From Saposhnikovia divaricata (taxonomy: Eukaryota; Streptophyta; Magnoliopsida; Apiales; Apiaceae), in contig CM071601.1 in assembly GCA_036435485.1 (NCBI GenBank), forward strand, positions 182,281,939 to 182,345,938: DNA of 64,000 nucleotides, in the 5' to 3' direction. Shown here piece after piece: positions 10,671 to 22,858 of this stretch (positions are counted from its first letter, which is position 1; each line of letters opens with the position of its first letter). A program made the position numbers and the translations under genes. The notes beneath the pieces were generated by a model, which was not told the DNA's origin, searched no databases, and saw only the letters and a list, made by a program, of their open reading frames with translations.

Positions 10671-12045
10671 CTACCTGAACTTCAAGGCCATTAATTCTCT
10701 AGTCAAAAGAGAGTTAGTGAGAAGCATGCCGACACTTGAATTCTGTCAAGAAGGAGTGTGTGAGGCTTGCCAAAAAGAAAAGATGAAAAGGTCAAGCCAC
10801 AAGTCAAAGATAGTGACATCAATCACCAAGCCCCTGCAATTAATTCATATGGATTTGTTTGGGACTGTCAATATTATGTCACTCTCAAGAAAGAAGTATG
10901 CCCTAGTGATGGTTGATGACTACACAAGGTATACATGGGTGGAATTTCTAGCATCAAAGGATGAGGCTCCTTAAGTAATCATTGATCACATAAAGAAAGT
11001 TGATAAGGAAGCAAAAGCCAACAATGCAAGCGTGATTGCATTGAGAAGTGATAATGGAATAGAGTTCAGAAATGCCTTACTTGAAGCATTTTGCAAAGAG
11101 AATGGCATTTCATAACAATTCAGCTCCAAGGACTCCACAACAAAATGGAGTAGTTGAGAGAAAGAACAGAACTCTAATTGAGGCTGCTAGAACAATGTTG
11201 CTTGATGCAAAGATGCCTACATATTTTTGGGCTGAGGCTGTGAGCACTGCATGCTACATCCAGAACAGAACCCTCATCAACAAAAACACTGGAAAGACAC
11301 CTTACAATTTGATGACTGGAAAGAAGCCTACTCTAAAGTATGTTCATACTTTTGGAAGCAAATGCTTTGTGTTGAAAGACAATTCAGAATATGTTGGGAA
11401 GTTTGATGCAAAGGCATTTGAAGGAATTTTTCTTGGCTATTCTATGGAGAGAATTGCATACAAAGTTTATGTCATCAGTCAAAAGAAAGTTATGGAAAGC
11501 ACAGATGTGACATTTGATGACAGCAAACTACCTGGATTAGAAGAAGCCAATGATGAAGATAGAGATCCATTAAAGTTTGAAAATCTTGATGATTCTGATG
11601 AAGAGATTGAAACTGAAGTTGAAACTCTAGTTCAACAAACTCAAGTGAATGATGAAGCAAGAGAAGAATCTGATCCAACCAATAGTGAAGAGACTAGCAT
11701 CCAAGACACACATGTGAATAGTAGCAACTTCATAGGGGGAGGAAATGAAAATGATCATGTCTTGGATTATGAAGCAACATCAAGGTTGAGAAATCGAACT
11801 GAGCACTCAAGGAAATGGGATAGGTCACACACTGCAGAGCAAATTATTGGAGATCCAAATGCAGGAGTGAGAACTAGAGCAACTCAAAATGAGTGTCTCT
11901 ATGGTTGCTTTCTATCTCAGATTGAGCCTAAGAAACTTGATGATGCACTGTTAGATCCATATTGGATTATTGCTACGCAAGAGGAGCTGAGTCAATTTGA
12001 AAAAAACAAAGTATGGGAACTTGTGCCTGCACCAAAGAACAAAAC
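10671..12045 (+). pseudogene. pol: Copia integrase and linker to RT, copy A
   Basis: CEAC remains of the zinc site. HMDLFG and ALRSDNGIEF hold the two catalytic Asp residues, and TPQQNGVVERKNRTL holds the catalytic Glu (D,D-35-E core). The GKTPYNLMTGKKP and GYSMERIAYKVY blocks are typical Copia C-terminal landmarks. A TAA follows DEAP at about 10973, and a frameshift lies near 11111, just before the Glu block. An acidic linker follows, then WELVPAPKNKT, the start of RT. The solo LTR at 12046 cuts the frame there. Confidence 0.88.
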
Positions 12046-13242
12046 TGGTAATGTGTATTTTATACACATTTTGTCTTTTATTCTCTTGCATTTTTGTTCG
12101 TTTCGAATGTAGTTTTATCGATATTAATTATGTTTTTCACCTTTCAGTGCCTCATGCTTAATTGTTGAAAAGATGGATTATTTTGGGCTTGAAAGCGAAG
12201 ATTATTCAAGAGGGAAGTTAGAAGATGCAAGCTCGCGATGCCGAGAGGTGTTTAATGTATTATCTTGAAGATTTTCTCCCGCACGGGTTGTTGTACGGCC
12301 GTTCAAAGGAGCAGTTTTTCTGTACGAGTTGCTGTACGGCCGTTCAACAGGCCGTACAACACCTGATGTGTATTAAAACAATTAAACCAAACATAAAAAT
12401 ATATCTTCATATCTTATCTTAACATCTTATTTCATCTAACATATTCCTCTTCAAGAACACAATTAGGGTTAGTAGAAAGTAATTGATTATGAGTAACTAA
12501 CTCCCCCATTTGGCTCAAGGAAGCATCTCTTGTACTAAACCCTTTCAATTTAAGTAAGATCTATTTCACTCTATCTTGAATTCTTGAGTTGTATTGTTTA
12601 TGATTTTGCTTGGAGAATTGTAAGTTGCTTCAATTTGCTCTTCTTGTAATATCAATTGCTAATTCTTTGTGCTAATCCGTAATTGTTAGTACATTCATTA
12701 TAGTAGCACAAGTTTAGTGTACCTAAATTCTCAAGCTTTAAGTGCAAATACCTAGGTTGAGCTTCTCATCCGTGGGTTTGTCCTAACCTCTCTTTGATTG
12801 ATTCCTTGATTTGGTTAAATTGGTAGTGCTTCACTATTGGTTGCTAGTATCAAGAGAACTAATTTATGTGCTTCACTAAATTAGTGTTTTTAGAAGAGAA
12901 ATAAGTAATTGTGTGCTTCACCAATTATCTTGGTTAGGTAGAGTTGGATATATTTTGCTTGTTGGGTTGAAGTGCTTGATTTGCAATATCCTTGGGTCAA
13001 ATATCTCTTATCTTGCTTATTCATCCATTGTGTTGTTGTGTTGGCAAATTTGGATATTTGCCATTAACTTAGTTGTATTTGTTGTAGCAATTTATTTATC
13101 GTATGCAAGGTGTTTGATAAAACACCTCAACCAAACTCAAAACCCCCAATTTTCCACACTTCTAGATTGTAAGAGATAATCTACTTGAAATCAATATTGA
13201 TAGTCCTTCCCTGTGAACGAACTACAAAAAACACTACCTTCA
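12046..13242 (+). mobile_element. solo gypsy LTR in Copia RT
   Basis: It starts TGGTAATG, ends CTTCA, and is flanked by AAAAC (12041-12045 and 13243-13247), a perfect 5-bp target duplication. The sequence matches the LTR at 5426-6727 with fewer copies of the CACGGCCGTTC module. No primer site or internal region, so it is the remnant of LTR-LTR recombination. Confidence 0.9.
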
Positions 13243-13484
13243 AAAACCATTGTTGGAACAAAATGGGTTCTGAAGAATAAGATGGATGAAGATGGTGTAA
13301 TAGTAAGAAATAAAGCAAGGTTGGTTGCAAAAGGATACTCTCAACAAGAAGACATTGACTATGATGAGACATTTGCTCCTGTTGCTAGATTGGAAGCCAT
13401 CAGAATCTTCTTGTCATTTGCTGCTCATTCAAACTTTAAAGTCTATCAAATGGATGTCAAGAGTGCATTTCTGAATGGGGAGTT
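13243..13484 (+). pseudogene. pol: Copia RT, N-terminal part
   Basis: It resumes with IVGTKWVLKNKMDEDG, KARLVAKGY, DETFAPVARLEAIR and YQMDVKSAFLNGE. The last block contains the first catalytic Asp of Copia reverse transcriptase. The Athila-like tandem interrupts it at 13485. Confidence 0.9.
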
Positions 13485-14989
13485 TGATAAGTGGATTTTT
13501 ATATCTACTTGGAACGTCCTATAGTGGCTTAAATTGATTCACTTGGCCTCAAGTTTGTTGCATTTTTTATGTGTTTTGTGTAGATGTGCAGGTTTGTAAT
13601 TATCGGTTGGGATGAGCGTTCTTCGTGGATCTTGGAGTTTAAATGGAGTTTGGAATGAAGAATGGAGTCTTGTTATAGGCCAACATGAAGATTCCAAGGC
13701 AAGGAATTGAAGTATGGAAGCTTTGAGGAAAAGAACTAAAGGAAACGGAGGCAAAATGAAGGGAAAACGAAGGAAATACATGCTGAAAAATGTCCCGGCA
13801 GAATGGACTTGAGGCCGTGGCCTCAAGATCTCAGGATGTGGCCTCGGAAGCAATCTGATCCGTGCGGGAATTTCCCTAAAAAGTCTCGAAATTCTTGCCT
13901 GGTTGGAATAAAAATTGTATTTTTAGGCTATTTCTTGTTGGAATAAAACCTCTAGGGCTTATGTTTTAAAAAATAACACGTTATATCATTGTAAAAAGCG
14001 AGATACATGAGATAGAGAAGAAGAGGAGAAAATAAAAAACACTTCCAAGGTGACAGCAAGGGAGAATCGCTCAAGTTCAAGATCTAGGGTTTTTTCGTTA
14101 TTGTTTTTCTGAATCTTCTAAACTTATACTTTGTTAACTATTGAATTACTTTCAAGTATTCTATTCTCATTCATTAATTGTTTCAATTCTTGTGTTCTAA
14201 TTATGTTATCAATTGAACCCATGATGGTGAAGGGTTCGAATATGAACTAATCACTATCATGGGGTTCCAATGGATTCGATGTCGTAATTATTGTGTTTGA
14301 CATGTGATTGATTGTTGGGTGATTGGATTTTGATAATCTAGTGTGGTTGATTTAATTGATAGATGTTTAGCTAGCATCTAATTATTTAATTCTTGTTGAT
14401 TGCAAAAGTGGATTCAAGAGTTGAGATTTTGCCATACTAGCACGGGTTCGTGAATTAATTTGTTTTTTTTCATGATTAGTGTTATGATTTAACCAATGCA
14501 TATTGCCCCATGTAATTATAAAAGATAACTTGTGCTTAAACCAATTACTTTTCCAGATTATATAGACATATATGATTTGATCGTAATGTGGTGTCCTCTT
14601 GATTTCTATCTGTTGTGGATGTTAAGTGGTTTCATATGAGTATATTGAAAGGTAACTCGTATTATCGTAGTGTTATCTGATTAATTATCTTGTCTGTCAC
14701 CCGTGTCTATTTAATGTGTCAACCTTTAGTGAAGTTTTCGATGAAATTGGAACTCTATGTTTTCTCATATATAGTTAATCTCGTTTGTAATTTAATCTTA
14801 GTTAATAATTGTTTAATTGGTAAATCTAGTAATCAACAACCAATTTTGATAATTGTTCAAGAATTAAGAAGTAACCATACACTGTTGCATACGCACTAAA
14901 ATTGGCATTACACCTAGTCTCTGCGGAACGAATCTTATTTATCACTTGCTATTTGTGATCGCGTATACTTGCGTGTTTACGAGTCAACA
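13485..14989 (+). mobile_element. Athila-like LTR 1
   Basis: It starts TGATAAGTGG and ends CAACA. It holds a perfect 9-bp hairpin (CTTGAGGCC, GT, GGCCTCAAG at 13808-13827). Relative to LTRs 2 and 3 it has private changes, e.g. an extra T near 13495, TTTTTATGTG for TTTTTGATGTG and CGTTATTG for CTTTATTG. Confidence 0.9.
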
Positions 14990-14995
14990 AGTTTT

Positions 14996-15013
14996 TGGCG
15001 CCGCTGCCGGGGA
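14996..15013 (+). promoter_or_regulatory. primer binding site, internal copy 1
   Basis: TGGCGCCGCTGCCGGGGA, 6 nt after the LTR end; plant gypsy (Athila-type) primer, probably tRNA-Asp. Confidence 0.85.
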
Positions 15014-15092
15014 CTTCGGTGTTATTTGTAGTTTAAGTGCTTGTCATCAGTGGTCGTTATAGATTACTGACTTGAACTGTTTTTTTTATTTG

Positions 15093-16619
15093 ATGGATTA
15101 TTGGGAGCAGGACTTCGTAATTGTGTGTGAGCTGTGTGCAGGTGGACATTACACTCATCAATGTGAGTATAACAAAAACAGGCCAAATTTCAGCTGGGAC
15201 TACAATCAGAGTGGTATGGAGCAATCCCAATATCCATCCTACCCACTCCAAAATCAGCAGTTTGGAGATGAGCCATACAGTCCAGGGGGAACTCAGCAGC
15301 AATAGGGGCAACAATTGCAGCATCAGTATGCCCCAGTGCATCAACACTTTCAACCTCCTGAATTTCAGCAGCAGCAATTTCAGACTTGGTCTAACCAACA
15401 GTCGACCGAAGAAGCTAAATTAGAAGAATTGAGGTTGATGGTTAAAAGCAATGCATTGTCTCTCCAGACAATAGGAGATCAGATTGGTCAAATTGCAAAT
15501 GCATTAAAAACATTGAATCAAATTGCAAGTGACACAGAAGGCCTAGCTGTAGAGGAAGAGGACAAGAACCTTCCTATCATTCTTGACTGGCCTTTCTTAG
15601 CCACGGGTGAGACCTTGATCGAAGTTCAGGAAGGAGAGTCTGAGGGCAAAGATGAGGAAGAAGCAGAACATGAAGCTGATAAGGAAGAAGAACCGGAGGC
15701 AAACCAATCAGAAAATTCAGAATGTCCAGAAAATTCGGTTCTGAATAATCAGCCGCAACCACTTCCTTTGCAATCTGAAAATTCTGAAGAATCAGCCCAA
15801 GATCAAGAAAACTCCAAGGCTCAAGTGGCTATGCTATTTCCTTCGAAGGATGAAGAGGGTCTCAGTGTGGTAATGGTTGATACTGAACACCGTAAGAAGG
15901 TTGATCAGCCGTTAAAGTCAAAGTCTGTAGAGAGTGCTTTTCAAGGAAAGTTTGACATTGAAGATGATGAATTAGAAGAGCATGTTCAGTTGTTGAATGC
16001 CGCTCCGTTGCAATCTGACTTCGACCAGTTGGAGGCCGAAGAGGAAAAGAGCATCACTCCTGCTGACAAATCTACTCCGGAGACGACTACAGATATCATC
16101 CAAATCGATTTTCCTCCTCCATATCCACAGCGGCTTCAGAAGCAAACTCTAGCCATGAATTTACCGGTGGAGGATGAGGAGTGTTTTAGCTTGAAATTGG
16201 TTGATGCAGGGCAAAGTAAAAAGTATGACACGGAGAAGGAGAAGGCAAAGCATGGCCAGCTGAGGATTACAGTTCCTTGGTTAGTGGGGCTACGTATTCC
16301 ACATAAGTTGCTTGGAGTGGAAGATATCTGGAATTCTCAGGTGCGCCTTAAGCCATCAGTTGAAGGAGCTCCCGAACTCGAGCTCAAACCATTGCTAGTT
16401 CACCTGGGGTATGTTTCTTGTAATTCATCTCCTTTGATTGCTATTGGTATTGCTACAAACTTTTCAGGTAGGCGGGAGAATGTTGTTAAGAGATCTTGTG
16501 AGGAGCGAATACGGGTAAAGCTGGTCGTTGAAGATGTCGCTCCAGAAAAGATCATTAAATGGCCTTATAGAGATGCGGGGCAGAAAATTTTCAAGGAGGA
16601 AAATCGTGGCCAAGTCTAG
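15093..16619 (+). pseudogene. Athila-like gag/protease-remnant ORF, copy 1 (one nonsense change)
   Basis: Same frame as the intact copy at 19780-21306. CAG is changed to TAG at 15303-15305, after about 70 codons; otherwise the frame is open to TAG at 16617-16619. The change is C to T in a CHG context, as expected from deamination of methylated cytosine. See the intact copy for domains. Confidence 0.85.
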
Positions 16620-18160
16620 CTAAAGACGTTAAAGAAAGGCGATTCGTGGGAGGCAACCCATGATTTCTTGCTTTCGAATAAAACAACGGTTGTGTTGGAG
16701 CCTCCAATCTATCCACCACCAGACACACCACCCGAGGAGGGTGACGATGCCGACGAGTAGGGGAGTATCTCTGGTACCCTTTAAATTTACCTTCAATGAG
16801 GTCATTGAATATCTTAAGTTTGGGGGTGGTTTGGGGGAAAAGTATTGTATATGTAGTATTAGTATATTATGTGTTCATGTAGGATATCATGTTTTGCATA
16901 TTAGTCGTAATTCATGCATGTTATGTTTGTTTTATCTATGTTTGTTTCATATAGGACATTCTGTTATTTTTGTTTGTTTTACCATGTGAGTTCATATTAG
17001 TTGCATTTTCATGGCATGCATTTTGCATGATCCCTTAGGACGAGCTGATTCTAATTGATAGGTATGTGTTTCATTGAGTTTGGTAATGATGAGTAGAGGG
17101 TTGATTCACAGTCCCTACGGAATTGACTTGCATGCTTCGGAAACAAAACTAATTACACAGTCTCATTGGGTGCTTTCGGGCTAGGTTAAGGTCATGCCTG
17201 TGGAATGTTTTGAGATTTAATCATTTGTTTATTCTTAGAATTTTCGTTATTCCCTTTATGGCGTAGGAGCACTAAAATCTAAGTTTGGGGGAAAACAGGA
17301 ATTCCATGCTAGTTGTTAATAATGGCTAGATGTCAAATGGCTAGTAGCCGGCTCATATTTATATGAGTAGTCTAGGGTTGGAGTTGAGAATTCTCATTCC
17401 AGATTGAAAAAAAAAAGGAAGAAAAAAAAAATCAATAGTCCAATTGTTAAATGCAAAATTAACCAGAGTGAGCTCTTTAATACTCGAGTAATTAAGTCTG
17501 AGGGGACTTAGTCCTAGTGATCTAAGGCTTTTACAGTCTGGGATTCACTGACCCAACACTCGTTACATGGGTATTATTGTATAAGCCTTTTGGGGTCTCA
17601 TTCATTGCACGGTTAAATAAGCATGCGTATCGTATATATTATTATGTATCATAGTAATAGAGCATGAGTTTCTGTCTACCTTGGATGAGGGTGGAGGTGT
17701 TCCTAGGTTATGGAGTGTCTACAGTCTATTCTAGTTATAAACCTGTGATTGTCTTGACGGAAAGCATGTATGATTTTTGACCTAGTTTTGGGAGTATTTC
17801 TGATGAGCATCGCACACACGCACATTGCTGTTCATGTATTGTTAGTATACAGGGATTTAGTCGAGCTCTACTTGGATTTGTTGCATTCCTTGAGATATCT
17901 GCTTGTTAGTTGGTTTTTGGTGAGTTTGAGGGGATCTTTGTATTTTCATAGTAGTTGCATTCATGCATTGCATTGCATTAGGTTAGATGGATTTTGTGGG
18001 TACATTCACTATAGGCCCTCACGAGACCTTACTCGTCCACTAGGGCTGCCTAGGGGTTTAAAGGGCTTGTTGCATATGCCAAATGCAACCGTGATCACCT
18101 ACGGAAGTGGTACTAGTTAGTTAGGGTAGTTGTTTATGCTTGAGGACAAGCATCGGTTTA
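16620..18160 (+). other. non-coding 3-prime region of Athila-like internal copy 1
   Basis: No credible ORF; the frames at 16660-16989 and 17770-18120 have no domain and lie in TG-rich sequence. It contains a TTAAGTTTGGGGG tract at about 16812 resembling a second, internal polypurine tract, and poly-A/G runs near 17405-17430. Confidence 0.7.
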
Positions 18161-18172
18161 AGTTTGGGGGTG
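18161..18172 (+). promoter_or_regulatory. polypurine tract 1
   Basis: AGTTTGGGGGTG directly before the LTR TG; plus-strand priming site. Confidence 0.8.
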
Positions 18173-19676
18173 TGATAAGTGGATTTTATATCTACTTGGA
18201 ACGTCCTATAGTGGCTTAAATTGATTCACTTGGCCTCAAGTTTGTTGCATTTTTGATGTGTTTTGTGTAGATGTGCAGGTTTGTAATTATCGGTTGGGAT
18301 GAGCGTTCTTCGTGGATCTTGGAGTTTAAATGGAGTTTGGAATGAAGAATGGAGTCTTGTTATAGGCCAACATGAAGATTCCAAGGCAAGGAATTGAAGT
18401 ATGGAAGCTTTGAGGAAAAGAACTAAAGGAAACGGAGGCAAAACGAAGGGAAAACGAAGGAAATACATGCTGAAAAATGTCCCGGCAGAATGGACTTGAG
18501 GCCGTGGCCTCAAGATCTCAGGATGTGGCCTCGGAAGCAATCTGATCCGTGCGGGAATTTCCCTAAAAAGTCTCGAAATTCTTGCCTGGTTGGAATAAAA
18601 ATTGTATTTTTAGGCTATTTCTTGTTGGAATAAAACCTCTAGGGCTTATGTTTTAAAAAATAACACGTTATATCATTGTAAAAAGCGAGATACATGAGAT
18701 AGAGAAGAAGAGGAGAAAATAAAAAACACTTCCAAGGTGACAGCAAGGGAGAATCGCTCAAGTTCAAGATCTAGGGTTTTTTCTTTATTGTTTTTCTGAA
18801 TCTTCTAAACTTATACTTTGTTAACTATTGAATTACTTTCAAGTATTCTATTCTCATTCATTAATTGTTTCAATTCTTGTGTTCTAATTATGTTATCAAT
18901 TGAACCCATGATGGTGAAGGGTTCGAATATGAACTAATCACTATCATGGGGTTCCAATGGATTCGATGTCGTAATTATTGTGTTTGACATGTGATTGATT
19001 GTTGGGTGATTGGATTTTGATAATCTAGTGTGGTTGATTTAATTGATAGATGTTTAGCTAGCATCTAATTATTTAATTCTTGTTGATTGCAAAAGTGGAT
19101 TCAAGAGTTGAGATTTTGCCATACTAGCACGGGTTCGTGAATTAATTTGTTTTTTTTCATGATTAGTGGTATGATTTAACCAATGCATATTGCCCCATGT
19201 AATTATAAAAGATAACTTGTGCTTAAACCAATTACTTTTCCAGATTATATAGACATATATGATTTGATCGTAATGTGGTGTCCTCTTGATTTCTATCTGT
19301 TGTGGATGTTAAGTGGTTTGATATGAGTATATTGAAAGGTAACTCGTATTATCGTAGTGTTATCTGATTAATTATCTTGTCTGTCACCCGTGTCTATTTA
19401 ATGTGTCAACCTTTAGTGAAGTTTTCGATGAAATTGGAACTCTATGTTTTCTCATATATAGTTAATCTCGTTTGTAATTTAATCTTAGTTAATAATTGTT
19501 TAATTGGTAAATCTAGTAATCAACAACCAATTTTGATAATTGTTCAAGAATTAAGAAGTAACCATACACTGTTGCATACGCACTAAAATTGGCATTACAC
19601 CTAGTCTTTGCGGAACGAATCTTATTTATCACTTGCTATTTGTGATCGCGTATACTTGCGTGTTTACGAGTCAACA
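18173..19676 (+). mobile_element. Athila-like LTR 2 (shared middle LTR)
   Basis: It follows a polypurine tract and precedes a primer site, so it serves as 3-prime LTR of copy 1 and 5-prime LTR of copy 2. It shares variants with LTR 3 (CTTTATTG, AGTGGTATG) and others with LTR 1 (GCAAAAGTGG). Confidence 0.9.
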
Positions 19677-19682
19677 AGTTTT

Positions 19683-19700
19683 TGGCGCCGCTGCCGGGGA
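19683..19700 (+). promoter_or_regulatory. primer binding site, internal copy 2
   Basis: TGGCGCCGCTGCCGGGGA, 6 nt after LTR 2. Confidence 0.85.
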
Positions 19701-19779
19701 CTTCGGTGTTATTTGTAGTTTAAGTGCTTGTCATCAGTGGTCGTTATAGATTACTGACTTGAACTGTTTTTTTTATTTG

Positions 19780-21306
19780 ATGGATTATTGGGAGCAGGAC
19801 TTCGTAATTGTGTGTGAGCTGTGTGCAGGTGGACATTACACTCATCAATGTGAGTATAACAAAAACAGGCCAAATTTCAGCTGGGACTACAATCAGAGTG
19901 GTATGGAGCAATCCCAATATCCATCCTACCCACTCCAAAATCAGCAGTTTGGAGATGAGCCATACAGTCCAGGGGGAACTCAACAGCAACAGGGGCAACA
20001 ATTGCAGCATCAGTATGCCCCAGTGCATCAACACTTTCAACCTCCTGAATTTCAGCAGCAGCAATTTCAGACTTGGTCTAACCAACAGTCGACCGAAGAA
20101 GCTAAATTAGAAGAATTGAGGTTGATGGTTAAAAGCAATGCATTGTCTCTCCAGACAATAGGAGATCAGATTGGTCAAATTGCAAATGCATTAAAAACAT
20201 TGAATCAAATTGCAAGTGACACAGAAGGCCTAGCTGTAGAGGAAGAGGACAAGAACCTTCCTATCATTCTTGACTGGCCTTTCTTAGCCACGGGTGAGAC
20301 CTTGATCGAAGTTCAGGAAGGAGAGTCTGAGGGCAAAGATGAGGAAGAAGCAGAACATGAAGCTGATAAGGAAGAAGAACCGGAGGCAAACCAATCAGAA
20401 AATTCAGAATGTCCAGAAAATTCGGTTCTGAATAATCAGCCGCAACCACTTCCTTTGCAATCTGAAAATTCTGAAGAATCAGCCCAAGATCAAGAAAACT
20501 CCAAGGCTCAAGTGGCTATGCTATTTCCTTCGAAGGATGAAGAGGGTCTCAGTGTGGTAATGGTTGATACTGAACACCGTAAGAAGGTTGATCAGCCGTT
20601 AAAGTCAAAGTCTGTAGAGAGTGCTTTTCAAGGAAAGTTTGACATTGAAGATGATGAATTAGAAGAGCATGTTCAGTTGTTGAATGCCGCTCCGTTGCAA
20701 TCTGACTTCGACCAGTTGGAGGCCGAAGAGGAAAAGAGCATCACTCCTGCTGACAAATCTACTCCGGAGACGACTACAGATATCATCCAAATCGATTTTC
20801 CTCCTCCATATCCACAGCGGCTTCAGAAGCAAACTCTAGCCATGAATTTACCGGTGGAGGATGAGGAGTGTTTTAGCTTGAAATTGGTTGATGCAGGGCA
20901 AAGTAAAAAGTATGACACGGAGAAGGAGAAGGCAAAGCATGGCCAGCTGAGGATTACAGTTCCTTGGTTAGTGGGGCTACGTATTCCACATAAGTTGCTT
21001 GGAGTGGAAGATATCTGGAATTCTCAGGTGCGCCTTAAGCCATCAGTTGAAGGAGCTCCCGAACTCGAGCTCAAACCATTGCTAGTTCACCTGGGGTATG
21101 TTTCTTGTAATTCATCTCCTTTGATTGCTATTGGTATTGCTACAAACTTTTCAGGTAGGCGGGAGAATGTTGTTAAGAGATCTTGTGAGGAGCGAATACG
21201 GGTAAAGCTGGTCGTTGAAGATGTCGCTCCAGAAAAGATCATTAAATGGCCTTATAGAGATGCGGGGCAGAAAATTTTCAAGGAGGAAAATCGTGGCCAA
21301 GTCTAG
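19780..21306 (+). CDS. Athila-like gag C-terminus fused to protease/linker remnants (508 codons)
   Basis: ATG at 19780 is the first in the frame; the open frame begins 7 codons earlier with TTG. Residues about 12-24 form a zinc knuckle CELCAGGHYTHQC (CX2CX3HX4C). A Gln/Tyr/Pro-rich segment with NRPNFSWDYNQ follows (about 27-95), then LSLQTIGDQIGQIANAL, matching the end of Athila gag. Next comes NLPIILDWPFLATGETLIEV (about residues 150-170), like the flap-side end of gypsy protease (ILGRPFLAT) but with the catalytic half missing. A Glu-rich acidic stretch follows. Near residue 430, PELELKPLLVHLGYVS matches the protease-RT linker. Capsid, RT, RNase H and integrase are absent. It cannot be autonomous. 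The knuckle may still bind RNA, which is inference. Confidence 0.8.
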   Translation: MDYWEQDFVIVCELCAGGHYTHQCEYNKNRPNFSWDYNQSGMEQSQYPSYPLQNQQFGDEPYSPGGTQQQQGQQLQHQYAPVHQHFQPPEFQQQQFQTWSNQQSTEEAKLEELRLMVKSNALSLQTIGDQIGQIANALKTLNQIASDTEGLAVEEEDKNLPIILDWPFLATGETLIEVQEGESEGKDEEEAEHEADKEEEPEANQSENSECPENSVLNNQPQPLPLQSENSEESAQDQENSKAQVAMLFPSKDEEGLSVVMVDTEHRKKVDQPLKSKSVESAFQGKFDIEDDELEEHVQLLNAAPLQSDFDQLEAEEEKSITPADKSTPETTTDIIQIDFPPPYPQRLQKQTLAMNLPVEDEECFSLKLVDAGQSKKYDTEKEKAKHGQLRITVPWLVGLRIPHKLLGVEDIWNSQVRLKPSVEGAPELELKPLLVHLGYVSCNSSPLIAIGIATNFSGRRENVVKRSCEERIRVKLVVEDVAPEKIIKWPYRDAGQKIFKEENRGQV

Positions 21307-22846
21307 CTAAAGACGTTAAAGAAAGGCGATTCGTGGGAGGCAACCCATGATTTCTTGCTTTCGAATAAAACAACGGTTGTGTTGGAGCCTCCAGTCTATC
21401 CACCACCAGACACACCACCCGAGGAGGGTGACGATGCCGACGAGTAGGGGAGTATCTCTGGTACCCTTTAAATTTACCTTCAATGAGGTCATTGAATATC
21501 TTAAGTTTGGGGGTGGTTTGGGGGAAAAGTATTGTATATGTAGTATTAGTATATTATGTGTTCATGTAGGATATCATGTTTTGCATATTAGTCGTAATTC
21601 ATGCATGTTATGTTTGTTTTATCTATGTTTGTTTCATATAGGACATTCTGTTATTTTTGTTTGTTTTACCATGTGAGTTCATATTAGTTGCATTTTCATG
21701 GCATGCATTTTGCATGATCCCTTAGGACGAGCTGATTCTAATTGATAGGTATGTGTTTCATTGAGTTTGGTAATGATGAGTAGAGGGTTGATTCACAGTC
21801 CCTACGGAATTGACTTGCATGCTTCGGAAACAAAACTAATTACACAGTCTCATTGGGTGCTTTCGGGCTAGGTTAAGGTCATGCCTGTGGAATGTTTTGA
21901 GATTTAATCATTTGTTTATTCTTAGAATTTTCGTTATTCCCTTTATGGCGTAGGAGCACTAAAATCTAAGTTTGGGGGAAAACAGGAATTCCATGCTAGT
22001 TGTTAATAATGGCTAGATGTCAAATGGCTAGTAGCCGGCTCATATTTATATGAGTAGTCTAGGGTTGGAGTTGAGAATTCTCATTCCAGATTGAAAAAAA
22101 AAGGAAGAAAAAAAAAATCAATAGTCCAATTGTTAAATGCAAAATTAACCAGAGTGAGCTCTTTAATACTCGAGTAATTAAGTCTGAGGGGACTTAGTCC
22201 TAGTGATCTAAGGCTTTTACAGTCTGGGATTCACTGACCCAACACTCGTTACATGGGTATTATTGTATAAGCCTTTTGGGGTCTCATTCATTGCACGGTT
22301 AAATAAGCATGCGTATCGTATATATTATTATGTATCATAGTAATAGAGCATGAGTTTCTGTCTACCTTGGATGAGGGTGGAGGTGTTCCTAGGTTATGGA
22401 GTGTCTACAGTCTATTCTAGTTATAAACCTGTGATTGTCTTGACGGAAAGCATGTATGATTTTTGACCTAGTTTTGGGAGTATTTCTGATGAGCATCGCA
22501 CACACGCACGTTGCTGTTCATGTATTGTTAGTATACAGGGATTTAGTCGAGCTCTACTTGGATTTGTTGCATTCCTTGAGATATCTGCTTGTTAGTTGGT
22601 TTTTGGTGAGTTTGAGGGGATCTTTGTATTTTCATAGTAGTTGCATTCATGCATTGCATTGCATTAGGTTAGATGGATTTTGTGGGTACATTCACTATAG
22701 GCCCTCACGAGACCTTACTCGTCCACTAGGGCTGCCTAGGGGTTTAAAGGGCTTGTTGCATATGCCAAATGCAACCGTGATCACCTACGGAAGTGGTACT
22801 AGTTAGTTAGGGTAGTTGTTTATGCTTGAGGACAAGCATCGGTTTA
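21307..22846 (+). other. non-coding 3-prime region of Athila-like internal copy 2
   Basis: Nearly identical to 16620-18160, with a few substitutions and a shorter poly-A run. No supported ORF. Confidence 0.7.
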
Positions 22847-22858
22847 AGTTTGGGGGTG
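22847..22858 (+). promoter_or_regulatory. polypurine tract 2
   Basis: AGTTTGGGGGTG immediately before LTR 3. Confidence 0.8.

Noticed and set aside
13539..13853. Minus-strand 104-codon frame in each Athila-like LTR (also 18226 and 22912)
   Set aside because: Present three times only because the LTR is present three times; no domain, lies in promoter/LTR sequence.
15057..15398. Minus-strand 113-codon frame (also at 19744-20085)
   Set aside because: Shadow of the gag-derived ORF on the plus strand; Leu-rich and without domain.
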